Shown here piece after piece: positions 28,613-37,846 of a stretch of DNA of 64,000 nt (position 1 is the first letter of the stretch; every line of letters starts with the position of its first letter). This DNA is from Paenibacillus sp. PCH8 (GTDB lineage: Bacteria; Bacillota; Bacilli; Paenibacillales; Paenibacillaceae). The notes beneath the pieces were generated by a model. That model worked only from the letters and a program-made list of their open reading frames with translations. It did not search any database and had not been told where the DNA came from. The stretch spans positions 1 through 64,000 of the forward strand of contig NZ_PKQK01000005.1 of assembly GCF_002968835.1 (NCBI RefSeq), written 5' to 3'. The translations under genes and the position numbers were made by a program.

Positions 28613-29188
28613 GTGTCTGCTTCTCACCTAACGAAAAATGCGCTGGCTCATTCGCTTAAATCACTGATGGAGCATACTCCACTGAACAAAATTACGGTCA
28701 AACATCTGGTTGACGATTGCGGAGTGAACCGACAAACCTTTTATTATCATTTTCAGGATATTTACGCGCTGCTTGGGTGGATCTATAAGACTGAAGCGGT
28801 GGAAAGCCTGACGGAGTATCGAAGCTACAACACATGGACGGATGGATTTCACAAAATCTTCTGCTACATTGAGAATAACAAGTCGTTCTGCTGCAACACA
28901 CTCGACTCACTTGGACGTGCCCATCTGGATGTGTACCTCTATGACGTGACCTGTGATCTAATTATGGGCGTCATTGATGAGTTGGCCTGTGGAATACAAG
29001 TTCGTAGCGAGGACAGACAGTTCGTTGCCAACTTCTATACGCTGGCTTTCACTGGGCTAATTATTCAGTGGATGAGAAATGACATGAAAGAACCGCCAAA
29101 ACAGATTATTGAGAAGCTCAGTGAGCTGATCGAAGGCAATGTCCTGAGAGCACTACACCGATATGAAAATAAGCTACCATCCCCTTGA
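28613..29188 (+). CDS. TetR-family transcriptional regulator
   Basis: 191 residues from GTG at 28613, with GAGGTG nine bases upstream (an alternative GTG is at 28604). The N-terminal helix-turn-helix reads LNKITVKHLVDDCGVNRQTFYYHFQDIYALLGW, typical of the DhaS-like TetR branch. The C-terminal domain (about 80-180) would bind a ligand. It lies directly upstream of oleate hydratase; two operator-like palindromes lie between them. I infer that it represses or senses fatty-acid stress for that gene. Confidence 0.88.
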   Translation: MSASHLTKNALAHSLKSLMEHTPLNKITVKHLVDDCGVNRQTFYYHFQDIYALLGWIYKTEAVESLTEYRSYNTWTDGFHKIFCYIENNKSFCCNTLDSLGRAHLDVYLYDVTCDLIMGVIDELACGIQVRSEDRQFVANFYTLAFTGLIIQWMRNDMKEPPKQIIEKLSELIEGNVLRALHRYENKLPSP

Positions 29189-29218
29189 GAATGTGCGGCT
29201 TTTTTCACATGAGATTTC

Positions 29219-29266
29219 GTGACTAAAAGTTAGACACTTTTCCAAAAGTGACTAAAAAATAGACAC
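29219..29266. promoter_or_regulatory. Twin operator-like inverted repeats before oleate hydratase
   Basis: GTGACTAAAAGTTAGACAC (29219-29237) and GTGACTAAAAAATAGACAC (29248-29266) are near-identical imperfect palindromes. Their centres are 29 bp apart, about three helical turns, so two dimers could bind the same face. Likely sites for the adjacent TetR protein. Confidence 0.65.
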
Positions 29267-29350
29267 TCACGTTCTTTTGGCCATACCTTACTTCTCCTGC
29301 AAGGTTTACATTAGGAATGTGATTACAGTAACTTTTGGAGGCGAATGATC

Positions 29351-30931
29351 GTGAAAAAAGAACACGGTAATAAACAGGTCTATTTGGTAGGCGGCGGCAT
29401 TGCATCGTTGGCGGGTGCAGCATATCTGGTCAGAGACTGTGACTTTCCTGGGCAGAACATTCACATTATTGAAGAAATGCCGATTCTCGGCGGCAGTAAT
29501 GACGGGGCCGGGAATCCCGATCAAGGTTATATTATCCGCGGCGGGCGGATGCTTAATGATGAGGCCTATGAAAATCTCTGGGAGCTACTGGCTTCCATCC
29601 CCTCCATCGATCATCCCGACAAGTCTGTTCGACAAGAAATTACCGAATTTGACGATGCTAATCCCACACACTCTCAAGCGCGGCTCATCAACCGTGACGG
29701 CAAAGTCGAGGATGTGCTGTCCATGGGATTTGATATGGCAGATCGACTGGCGATGGGCAAACTGATTGTTACTCCCGAAGACAAGCTGGGTAAGCTGCGG
29801 ATTAACGACTTGTTTGGCCCGCACTTCTTCCAAACGAACTTCTGGTACATGTGGGCAACCACCTTTGCTTTCCAGCCTTGGCACAGCGCCGTGGAATTCA
29901 AACGATACATGCTCCGCTTTTTCCACGAATTCCCAAGAATTCAAACACTGGAAGGTGTCACTCGCACACCGTTCAACCAATATGACTCGATCATCCTGCC
30001 TCTGCAAAGATACCTGGAGCCGTTCGGCGTAGACTTTACGCTGAAATGCACCGTCACCGATCTCGACTTCCAAGACGGCGATGGCATTACGGTCACTCGG
30101 ATGCATGTACGCCGAAACGGTGCCGAGGAATTCTTTGACATTCAAGAGGGCGATCTGGTCATCGTAACGAACGGCTCGATGACCGAAGGAGCAGACCTTG
30201 GCTCCATGACTTCCGCTCCGCAGCTGAAAGGCAAGGGCAGTTCATGGAAGCTGTGGGAGAACATTGCGGCCAAGCAACCGTTGCTGGGTAATCCGTCTTC
30301 ATTTAACGACCATGTGGATAAGTCCAAATGGGAATCGTTCACCGTCACCTTCCATGATTCAGTCTTCTTCGATCTGATGGAGAAATTCACGCGTAACCGG
30401 GCAGGTACCGGGGCTCTGGTTACCTTTAAAGATTCCAGCTGGTTCATGTCCGTCGTTCTCGCCTTCCAACCGCATTTCCGCGGTCAGCCGGAGCATGTCA
30501 AGGTGTTCTGGGGTTACGGATTGTACCCGGATAATGTAGGCGACTATGTGAAAAAAAGAATGTGCGATTGTACGGGCGAGGAGATCATGCAGGAGTTAAT
30601 CGGCCATCTTCATTTCCAGGAGCATCAAGAGGCGATCATGGCTACAGCTAACTGCATTCCGTGCATGATGCCTTACATTACATCCCAATTCATGCCAAGA
30701 CTGAACAGCGACAGACCGAAGGTTGTGCCTGAAGGCTCCACCAATCTGGCCTTCATCAGCCAATTCTGTGAAATTCCCGACGACGTGGTATTCACGGAAG
30801 AATATTCAGTCCGGGCGGCGCGGATCGCCGTGTACACCCTGCTTGGAGAGAATCGTCCAATTGAGCCGATCAACCAGTACCAGTATGATGTTCGGACGCT
30901 GTTCAGCAGCTTTGTGACTTCGTTCAGATAA
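29351..30931 (+). CDS. ohyA: Oleate hydratase
   Basis: 526 residues from GTG at 29351 (GGAGG at a nine-base distance); ATG at 29345 is too near the site. FAD-binding YLVGGGIASLAGAAYLVRD is at the N-terminus, then GGSNDGAGNPDQGYIIRGGRML, SMGFDMADR and WYMWATTFAFQPWHSA, all typical of OhyA. It adds water across the cis-9 double bond of oleate to give 10-hydroxystearate, a way to detoxify host or soil fatty acids. It is controlled, by inference, by the TetR gene upstream and ends at its own terminator. Confidence 0.95.
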   Translation: MKKEHGNKQVYLVGGGIASLAGAAYLVRDCDFPGQNIHIIEEMPILGGSNDGAGNPDQGYIIRGGRMLNDEAYENLWELLASIPSIDHPDKSVRQEITEFDDANPTHSQARLINRDGKVEDVLSMGFDMADRLAMGKLIVTPEDKLGKLRINDLFGPHFFQTNFWYMWATTFAFQPWHSAVEFKRYMLRFFHEFPRIQTLEGVTRTPFNQYDSIILPLQRYLEPFGVDFTLKCTVTDLDFQDGDGITVTRMHVRRNGAEEFFDIQEGDLVIVTNGSMTEGADLGSMTSAPQLKGKGSSWKLWENIAAKQPLLGNPSSFNDHVDKSKWESFTVTFHDSVFFDLMEKFTRNRAGTGALVTFKDSSWFMSVVLAFQPHFRGQPEHVKVFWGYGLYPDNVGDYVKKRMCDCTGEEIMQELIGHLHFQEHQEAIMATANCIPCMMPYITSQFMPRLNSDRPKVVPEGSTNLAFISQFCEIPDDVVFTEEYSVRAARIAVYTLLGENRPIEPINQYQYDVRTLFSSFVTSFR

Positions 30932-31079
30932 AGATTTGAGATAAGGATTTGGCATGAGATGAGTTGGTTGTACTATGCGACTCAGTGGTCTACGGGGGAG
31001 GGCGAGCAGTCTGGCCTGAGGATCAGTGAAGTTAAGTGGCTAATGATTGATTTGTAGATGTAGCCGTTATACCAAACAC

Positions 31080-31119
31080 AAAGAGAGCCCCTTCAGTAAT
31101 GATAAGGCGCTCTCTTTTT
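31080..31119 (+). terminator. Terminator of ohyA
   Basis: AAAGAGAGC and GCTCTCTTT arms followed by TTTTC, about 150 bases after the stop. Confidence 0.75.
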
Positions 31120-31271
31120 CGTTAATTATATAAGCCAAACTATTGTAACGATAGCATATCTGCCTACAAGTAGCGCTCGCTGGATCTTCTGGCTGGATAT
31201 AAGAGTGGTCGAACATGTGGTGGAGCCCAGTATGCCTATTGGGATTGGAAGGTTTCTTTATAACGCCCGTC

Positions 31272-31463
31272 TAACGAATCACACACGCCCTATTGCTCAA
31301 ATATCGCAAATTTGAAAATGTAACGAATCGTATACACCTTATTTACGCCGAAAACATGCTTTTGCACCTAAATATCGCGAGTTGCGATGAGATAGCGTGC
31401 CTGAGGTTCGTTAGATTTTGAATAGCTGCGAAATCATTGAAATAAGGTGTCTCCGATTCGTTA
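31272..31463. repeat. Cluster of inverted TAACGAATC repeats
   Basis: TAACGAATCGTATACACCT (31321 on) and AGGTGTCTCCGATTCGTTA (to 31463) are arms of a long imperfect palindrome. Extra half-copies lie at 31272 (TAACGAATC) and 31404 (GGTTCGTTA), and AAATATCG blocks lie between. No reading frame is convincing. It appears to be a Paenibacillus-type intergenic repeat. Confidence 0.6.
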
Positions 31464-31578
31464 GCACAGCGGCACTCTGGAGAAGACTACTCGTGCAAAT
31501 ACAATCCAATCCATTTCTTACTGTCGATCCATTCTAGTCAATTCATTTCCTCTTAATGTTAATGCTGTTCCTGTTTTC

Positions 31579-31950
31579 TTATGTGCGAAACGTCGTGAAC
31601 TTCAGCATGTGCACAAGCTTGGACAAATGTGTGATTTCCTGCTGGACTCCAGAGGTATCTGTACCTGCCATCGCTTGGTTCGCCCGCAGCGTTCTGCGCG
31701 TGTTCAACATACCCTCAATCAGTTTCATGACCGTGTTGCGTCCACGATGATCCACAATCATATACTTTTTGAGTGCGTCCAGTTCGACCCATACGATGTT
31801 GCTGAATGATGTGAACAGATGCTTGCGATACTGCTCCATATCGGTCTCATTGTAATGCTCACCATAAAAGGCATAGTATCCGTGTATGTGCAATTTCTCC
31901 GCTAGCACTGTGATAAACGGATCATGTTCGAGCATAGCGTTACGTTCCAT
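31579..31950 (-). CDS. Hypothetical protein, 123 residues
   Basis: GGAGGCGTGAAAC precedes ATG. It is soluble, with HIHGYYAFYGEHYNETDMEQYRKHLF near the N-terminus and a helical C-terminus (QQEITHLSKLVHMLKF). I do not recognise a family. It stands alone, upstream of nagA on the same strand but about 500 bases past ohyA's terminator. Confidence 0.68.
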   Translation of the reverse strand: MERNAMLEHDPFITVLAEKLHIHGYYAFYGEHYNETDMEQYRKHLFTSFSNIVWVELDALKKYMIVDHRGRNTVMKLIEGMLNTRRTLRANQAMAGTDTSGVQQEITHLSKLVHMLKFTTFRT

Positions 31951-32073
31951 GTTTCACGCCTCCGTTATGCGTGATCCGCAGATCCCGTCTTTTTGAGATC
32001 TATTTTAACATATTATCCGGGGCATTTCCTCTCAGGCAGTAACTGACAGTGCTGATCCTTCCCGATCCCAAGC

Positions 32074-33288
32074 TCACTCGCCCATTCGTCTGCCCTTCAC
32101 CCACACACCCTCAATATCCAGCTCCGCATTCAGCAAAACGAAATCTGCCTGTTTTCCTTGAGCCAGGGAACCTGTCCGGTGATCAATCCCAAGCAGACGT
32201 GCAGGGGTCAGACTGGCTGCCCGAGAAGCAGCATTCAGACTCATACCTACTTCCTGCACCAGATACCGGAAACCACGAATCATCGTCAGCGTACTTCCAG
32301 CCAGTGCGCCGCCTTCTTTCAGTCTGGCCTCACCATGCTTCACGATTACAGGCAAGTCGCCAATCTTATACTCCCCATCATCCAGTCCCGCAGCAGACAT
32401 CGCATCCGTAATTAACACGAGTTGATCATCATGTTGCTTCAGTTGAGCCAAAATGGAGATTGCCGCAGGATGCACATGAATGCCGTCAGCAATCACCTCG
32501 GCACTGATGCGCGGATCACTCAGAACAGCTCCAGCCGCTCCGGGATTCCGATGATGCAGCGGTGTCATGGCATTGAACGTATGTACCGCATGATGCAGGC
32601 CAGCTTCGACTGCCCGCTCCACTTCTTCATAAGTCGCATCGGTATGACCGAGTGCTGCAGTAATCCGCTGTTCACGCAGCCATGAGATAACTTCCAGCGC
32701 GCCTTCACGTTCCGGTGCCAATGTCACTTGACGGATCAGGCCAGGATATTGCTTCTCCCATGCTTCAAGCCAGGAAACATCAGGTAGCATGATATGCTCC
32801 GGGTTTTGTGCGCCAGGCCATTTCGGACTAAAGAACGGCCCTTCCAGATGTACGCCCTCAAGCTGTGCGTACTGCATGGGGCCGGAACGATAGCGGTCCA
32901 CTTCAGCAAGTACATTATCCAGACGTTCTTTGGGAGCAGTCATGGAGGTCGCAAGCATCGCTGTTGTGCCCTGTGTACTATGAAAAGAAGTGATCTTGTC
33001 CAATACTTCCGGGTCGGCATCCATGAAGTCTTCTCCGTTCCCACCATGCACATGGATATCAATGAATCCCGGTACGATTATACTTTGTTCAGGTACAGAA
33101 ACAGATACGGCTTCACGCCGAATAGACTCGGGCAAGCCTTCCGGCAGGCCCGCATAGAGAATTTTTCCGTTACCCCAGACGAGTACACCCTGTTCTACAA
33201 CGCCGTCCGGCAGCACCATTTTACCCTGAAGAAGAGAAATGGGTTCATGACGCTCCGTTCCGTTCATATCTCCATTCGATGCAATCAT
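32074..33288 (-). CDS. nagA: N-acetylglucosamine-6-phosphate deacetylase
   Basis: 404 residues from the ATG at 33288, overlapping the nagB stop by four bases and preceded by AGGGAGG. The amidohydrolase metal site is GFIDIHVHGGNGEDF, then GVHLEGPFFS, ALGHTDATYEE, VHTFNAMTPLHHRNPG and LITDAMSAAG. It removes the acetyl group from GlcNAc-6-P, feeding NagB. Used in chitin or cell-wall sugar recycling. Confidence 0.96.
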   Translation of the reverse strand: MIASNGDMNGTERHEPISLLQGKMVLPDGVVEQGVLVWGNGKILYAGLPEGLPESIRREAVSVSVPEQSIIVPGFIDIHVHGGNGEDFMDADPEVLDKITSFHSTQGTTAMLATSMTAPKERLDNVLAEVDRYRSGPMQYAQLEGVHLEGPFFSPKWPGAQNPEHIMLPDVSWLEAWEKQYPGLIRQVTLAPEREGALEVISWLREQRITAALGHTDATYEEVERAVEAGLHHAVHTFNAMTPLHHRNPGAAGAVLSDPRISAEVIADGIHVHPAAISILAQLKQHDDQLVLITDAMSAAGLDDGEYKIGDLPVIVKHGEARLKEGGALAGSTLTMIRGFRYLVQEVGMSLNAASRAASLTPARLLGIDHRTGSLAQGKQADFVLLNAELDIEGVWVKGRRMGE

Positions 33289-34013
33289 CTCACCAGCCTC
33301 CCTGCGGCACGGTCCAGCAAGACCACCACATTCGGATGACATTGCAAAAGCGATGCTGGGCAAGCTGTCGTTATGGGTCCCATGAACGCCTCGCGAATAA
33401 TCTCGGCTTTCTCCTCTCCACGGGCGATGAGCAGAATCTGTTTGGCTTTCAGAATGGTACCCACACCCATCGTAATGGCCTGAACCGGAACTTGATCAAT
33501 ACTGTCGAAGTAGCGTGCGTTGGCCTTTCTCGTCTCTTCTTTTAGATCCACGACATGTGTTCGTCCGGTCAGCTCGGTTCCTGGTTCATTGAAACCAATA
33601 TGGCCATTATGTCCGATGCCCAGCAATTGAAGGTCTACCGGTCCACGATCATCCAGCCTTTGTTCATAGGAATTACATTCTTGTTCCAGATCGTTAGCCT
33701 GGCCATCAGGCACATGAGTTTTGGTTGGATCGATATCAATATGACGGAATAATTGTTCGTTCATGAAACTGCGGTAACTTTCCCGATGTTCCGTTGGAAG
33801 TCCGACATACTCATCCAGATTAAAGGAAGAAGCCTGAGCGAAACTGACCAGTCCCTTTTGATACAACGTAATTAGCTGTTTATATATACCTACAGGAGAA
33901 CTTCCCGTTGCAAGTCCGAGGACGGCTCGTGGTTTCGTCTGTAATAAACTGGCGATGACTCCAGCACCCATGGCGTTCAAATCTTCTTCATTTTCAAAAA
34001 TACGTATATTCAT
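33285..34013 (-). CDS. nagB: Glucosamine-6-phosphate deaminase
   Basis: 242 residues from the ATG at 34013 behind GGAGGTG. GLATGSSPVGIYKQL, FNLDEYVGL, GIGHNGHIGFNEPGTEL and MGVGTILKAK are family signatures. It converts glucosamine-6-P to fructose-6-P and ammonia. Operon with nagA; an RpiR-type regulator gene ends five bases upstream. Confidence 0.96.
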   Translation of the reverse strand: MNIRIFENEEDLNAMGAGVIASLLQTKPRAVLGLATGSSPVGIYKQLITLYQKGLVSFAQASSFNLDEYVGLPTEHRESYRSFMNEQLFRHIDIDPTKTHVPDGQANDLEQECNSYEQRLDDRGPVDLQLLGIGHNGHIGFNEPGTELTGRTHVVDLKEETRKANARYFDSIDQVPVQAITMGVGTILKAKQILLIARGEEKAEIIREAFMGPITTACPASLLQCHPNVVVLLDRAAGRLVR

Positions 34014-34017
34014 CTGG

Positions 34018-34880
34018 TTAAGCACCTCCGTTGTGTTGTACGCGATAAGACTGCACGTTGTGATAGGATTGTTCCAGTCTGGGGATAAAACGGTCGAAGT
34101 CGGCACTCACCATGCCCGTGAACAAAATATCGACCACATGCAGCAGTGCAATACGTGAAGCCATATCGCCCCGCCTCATGCCCTCTTCCAGAGAAGACGT
34201 GAAGAGTGGGATATCCGAGACGGTTGCGAGTGTATTATTGCCATAAGAAGTCAGTGAAATCGTTGAAGCTCCAGCCTGTTTGGCACAATGCAGTGCATCA
34301 ATAGTCTCCGGCGTTTCTCCTGAATAAGATACGGCCATCGCCACATCCCCTCGGCCAGCGAAGATGCCGATGTAATCTGCATGTGTGAATCCGAGAAGGC
34401 AGTACAGCTCTTGCCGATGCGCACCAGTTTCTGATAGAAATCCTGCGTGACAATAGACGAAGTAGCTACACCGTACAGATCAATGCGAGGAGCCTTGCAT
34501 AATAGTTGAACCGCATGCTCCAATCTGCCCAAGTCCAGCAAACGGGTGGTATCTGCGATGGATGCAAGGTGGTTCGCCTCAATGGCTGCAACAATTTTGG
34601 AAAGCGGGTTGCCTGCTACGATATCCTGATACGCCGTTTCATCGGAAGAATGGGACAATTCTGCGGCGAGTTTCATTTTGAAATCAGGAAATCCTTTGAA
34701 ATGAAACGATTTGCAAAAGCGGGTTACCGTCGCCGCACTCGTTCCACTCTGCTGTGCCAGATGACTAATCGTCCAGCCGGGAATGTCCGATGGAGATTCC
34801 ATGATGACTTCGGCAATGCGTCGTTCCTGAGACGGAAGGTTATTCAGTTCTTGTTGCAACGCATGTAATATGGCTGCCAT
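34018..34880 (-). pseudogene. MurR/RpiR-family regulator of the nag operon, frameshifted as read
   Basis: The first frame has the helix-turn-helix domain (WTISHLAQQSGTSAATVTRFCKSFHFKGFPDFK) and the start of the SIS sugar-phosphate domain (IDLYGVATSS). The second frame continues VAMAVSYSGETPETIDALHCAK. One extra G in the GGGG run (34347-34350, CCCC on the plus strand) joins them as LAEGDVAMAV and gives 287 residues, the normal family length. The break is therefore either a sequencing error or a very recent mutation. It sits directly upstream of nagB and probably responds to amino-sugar phosphates. Confidence 0.85.
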
Positions 34881-35046
34881 AGGTCCCTCACTTCATGAAA
34901 ATTATTTTTATATATTTTTAATTAAAAAGGAAAATCATTTTTATAACTTCATTTTAATCAAGACGATTCAGCAAATCAAGAGGATTTTCCTTCAAATGAA
35001 TACAAACTTGTAATTTTAAGAATTCACTTATTTTCTTTTTGGAAAG

Positions 35047-35094
35047 TAAAAAAAGCCTCACCCCATTCTTTTGGATAGGAATAGGGAAAGACTT
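35047..35094 (-). terminator. Terminator after the DUF4303-like gene
   Basis: AAGTCTTTCCCTATTC pairs with GAATGGGGTGAGGCTT and is followed by T6. Its sequence is related to the terminator at 35818. Confidence 0.75.
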
Positions 35095-35109
35095 GGGTGC
35101 TACTAAAGC

Positions 35110-35649
35110 TCAGTTCAATTCATCGTATCGTGTAAGAAATCCACTTACCAAGCTGTCTGCTGTCATTTGTTGAACAGATTGATTTTCAATGTCCTCAGCC
35201 ATATCATCATCTGTCATCGATATGAAGAACGTAATGTCCCCTTTGACTTGTCCATATCGGGCAAAAACGTCATCTGCTGTCTCATTTACAACTTCGGCGA
35301 TAATTCTAATGATCTCATCCTTATACTTCTGAACCTCTTCTGTTGCATACAACAATCGGCTGATGTGGTTAAAGTGCGTATCCTCTCCATACTGATATTC
35401 GGAGCAGCCCCATCTATAATAGATTTCGTCCTGCTCGCTGTCGCACAACTCCTGTTCCTTCATATCGGTGATATGTTTGCTCAATGACTCCTCTGTATTT
35501 ACCGTCATAAACAGCGTTACCCAATCGCTGTCCGTTCCAAAGGCACAAGCATATACTTTTTCATGCTGCACCTTAGCCAGCGTTTGTTCCAGATCGGGTA
35601 GAAAACCCGCTCTAAAATGGTCTTCAAATTCATTTAAGAAACGGTCCAA
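35110..35649 (-). CDS. DUF4303-like protein
   Basis: 179 residues, acidic and soluble. VYACAFGTDSDWVTLFMTVNTEESL and YYRWGCSEYQYGEDTHFNHISRLLY resemble the DUF4303 family often found near polymorphic-toxin immunity genes, but no toxin is visible here. Function unknown. It is flanked by two similar terminators, so a separate transcription unit. Confidence 0.7.
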   Translation of the reverse strand: MDRFLNEFEDHFRAGFLPDLEQTLAKVQHEKVYACAFGTDSDWVTLFMTVNTEESLSKHITDMKEQELCDSEQDEIYYRWGCSEYQYGEDTHFNHISRLLYATEEVQKYKDEIIRIIAEVVNETADDVFARYGQVKGDITFFISMTDDDMAEDIENQSVQQMTADSLVSGFLTRYDELN

Positions 35650-35817
35650 TTAGATCATCCTTTCTACCAGTGATTCACTTTCAAGCCTTACCTACTGCCT
35701 TATCTGCTTCAAATATGTAATCATTATGGTCTACTAAAATGTTTAAAACAAGCAATGCTGCACTTCGGATTTCCCCTCAATTTATTGTTAATTCCCTCAC
35801 TTCATCGTCCATACCAG

Positions 35818-35866
35818 CAAAAAAGCCTTGCCCCATTCTTCATGATAAAGAATAGAGAAAGGCTTT
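35818..35866 (-). terminator. Terminator of gerE
   Basis: AAAGCCTTGCCCCATTCTT and AAGAATAGAGAAAGGCTTT arms (two mismatch or wobble positions), followed on the minus strand by T6. Confidence 0.8.
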
Positions 35867-35904
35867 CATGCTGCTACTTCATTCATCCTAACTGTAATTC
35901 GCAA

Positions 35905-36129
35905 CTAAATCTTCAGTTCTCCAAGCTTAATCAGCTCGACAACTGCCTGCGAACGACCCTTAACATTGAGTTTCTGCATCACATTCGAAATATGGTTACG
36001 CACCGTTTTCTCGCTGATGAATAACTGCCCTGCGATGTCACGCGTTGTTTTGTCTTGAACCAGTAATTCGAATACTTCGCGTTCACGGTGGGTTAACAAA
36101 AATTTGCTTTTATGATCGATACCCTTCAA
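35905..36129 (-). CDS. gerE: Spore-coat regulator GerE
   Basis: 74 residues, exactly the size of Bacillus GerE, from TTG behind GGAGGGGTGAACA. It is a LuxR-type helix-turn-helix protein without a receiver domain: LLTHREREVFELLVQDKTTRDIAGQLFISEKTVRNHISNVMQKLNVKGRSQAVVEL (by eye almost identical to the Bacillus protein over the recognition helix). GerE is the last regulator of the mother-cell cascade and activates coat genes, including cge genes in Bacillus. Two cgeB-like genes occur at 60.3-62.6 kb. Confidence 0.95.
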   Translation of the reverse strand: MKGIDHKSKFLLTHREREVFELLVQDKTTRDIAGQLFISEKTVRNHISNVMQKLNVKGRSQAVVELIKLGELKI

Positions 36130-36282
36130 TGTTCACCCCTCCTTGCTCGGGTTGTGTTGGTGTAACAAGGTTAAGGGGATACAGTCAACTCATCTTATGT
36201 CAGCTCAGGGGCGTTGGTTCAGTTTTATAAGAAAAATGGGCAGGAATTTGCATACATCGCTCTATAATAGTTGGTGCATGTT

Positions 36283-37221
36283 TCATAAACTTATGTATGA
36301 ATCAGTATTATTCATCCACGCTCTTTTTGTATAACTCCAACACCTGAAAAACTCTTTCTCATCAATTATTGAATGATAAACAGGTTCAAGAAAAGAAACA
36401 AGAGCATCCATCACATCCTGAAATGCAAGTTGCTCTTCAATCCCTAAACGACGCAGAAAAACCTGCCACTGTTTTGTCCGACCTTCATCTTTAGCAAATT
36501 CTTCAAGAAACAGAGGATGCTCTTTTTCTAATATTGTGCCACGTTGTTGGAAGGTTTCAGACACTGCCTCGTAAAGAATTCGACCATCAAAGTTGTTCGT
36601 TGTTAACAGCGTATAAATATCATAAAAATCCTTCATCCGACTATTCATCACAGACAATGTAATCATGGCTTCAAATTTTTCTGAAATGACGGATTCCTTC
36701 GAGTAGGCTTGTACTTGTGGTGCTGCCATATCCAGTAGAACAGGATATTCAATAAGCTGCGGCTTAGGGACCACCACATCGCCAAATCCAATATCAAACT
36801 GCAAGCTTTTTCTCATCCGCCCTAGAAGAGCGGTTACCTTAATTCTTACGCCCTCATAATCAGCATCTTCTTTAATTCTCTCCGTTGTCATTTCATCCAA
36901 CTGAAATACAATACCATCCGTGGGAACAGCTATTGAGCAAATGGAGACAAATGACTCTCTTAATAAATCCAGCTCATTAGCAATCTGTCTGGCGAGAAAA
37001 TCAACGTCTTTGGTTGGACGTGCCTTGAACTGGGTTTGTGAGAACAGAAACAACCCACCCTTTAAAATGAATCTATCCCTGTACTCAGAAATGGATAAAC
37101 GATACAAAAATCGCTCCTGAAAATAAAGCAATAGTAAAGTATCAAACGCTCTCCCTGATTTTTTCGCTATATTTTTCAAGCGTTCAGAAACAGAGGCGGA
37201 GATATTTTTAATCTCGCTCAT
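36283..37221 (-). CDS. abiEii: AbiEii/AbiGii-type nucleotidyltransferase toxin
   Basis: 312 residues. The DNA-polymerase-beta-like nucleotidyltransferase motif is ILKGGLFLF followed by RPTKDVDFLAR, with KFEAMITLSVMNSRMKDFYDIY further on, as in AbiEii. The toxin of type IV abortive-infection pairs modifies NTPs or tRNA. Its ATG overlaps the frame-corrected antitoxin stop (TGATG), the usual AbiE arrangement. Lower GC than the neighbours suggests transfer. Confidence 0.92.
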   Translation of the reverse strand: MSEIKNISASVSERLKNIAKKSGRAFDTLLLLYFQERFLYRLSISEYRDRFILKGGLFLFSQTQFKARPTKDVDFLARQIANELDLLRESFVSICSIAVPTDGIVFQLDEMTTERIKEDADYEGVRIKVTALLGRMRKSLQFDIGFGDVVVPKPQLIEYPVLLDMAAPQVQAYSKESVISEKFEAMITLSVMNSRMKDFYDIYTLLTTNNFDGRILYEAVSETFQQRGTILEKEHPLFLEEFAKDEGRTKQWQVFLRRLGIEEQLAFQDVMDALVSFLEPVYHSIIDEKEFFRCWSYTKRAWMNNTDSYISL

Positions 37222-37294
37222 CAGATCAGCACCTCCAGATACTTTTGCAAAACCGTTCGAATTCGTAGCTTATCAGCATAGGAGACAAGCTTTG

Positions 37295-37846
37295 TTATAT
37301 TTTTGTGGGAGATTGAAGGTAATTCCTCAGCCCTTCCTTCATCAAATCAATTCCAATTTTTTCACGATACCTCACCATATCACAAATTGTTTTTTCACGA
37401 TCATAAATTTTAACCGCCCAGCCATCGATACAGACTTCATCAATTCCAATTTTGTATTGAGCATCTGCAAAATAGATTACCTTAATAGGAGGATAGTTTG
37501 GAAGCTTTGGCTTTTTACCGCCTCGATGAATAGAAATCTGATATTCCCATGAATTGTAAGTTGTCAGTTCATAGAAAGAGAGCGCAGAGAGAAGACATAT
37601 AACCCCTTTGGGAACCAGCTTTGATACTTCAACCATTTCATTGGGCGGTTCGTTAAATTGACCAGACTGTCGGTAAATACCCTGCTTTACTCGTTCAATT
37701 TCACCATTGGATTCCAGCTTTTTTATGTAATAAGGAGATATACCCGCCATAATGAAATCTTTTGTTCGAGCAAAACCATGATGTTCTTTCAGCACTCGTA
37801 TTGCTGCAGTTACAATCTGCTCGTTCATAAACTCACCACCGTTCAC
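37295..37846 (-). CDS. abiEi: AbiEi-type antitoxin, C-terminus frameshifted as read
   Basis: 183 residues as read. The N-terminal winged helix (TKDFIMAGISPYYIKKLESNGEIERVKQGIYR) and the AbiEi domain with VPKGVICLLSALSFYELTTY are typical. The frame ends early at SPTKI. Adding one C to the CCC run (GGG at 37307-37309 on the plus strand) continues to ADKLRIRTVLQKYLEVLI and stops at 37221, touching the toxin start, for a total of 208 residues. It represses its own operon and neutralises AbiEii in known pairs. Confidence 0.88.
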   Translation of the reverse strand: MNGGEFMNEQIVTAAIRVLKEHHGFARTKDFIMAGISPYYIKKLESNGEIERVKQGIYRQSGQFNEPPNEMVEVSKLVPKGVICLLSALSFYELTTYNSWEYQISIHRGGKKPKLPNYPPIKVIYFADAQYKIGIDEVCIDGWAVKIYDREKTICDMVRYREKIGIDLMKEGLRNYLQSPTKI

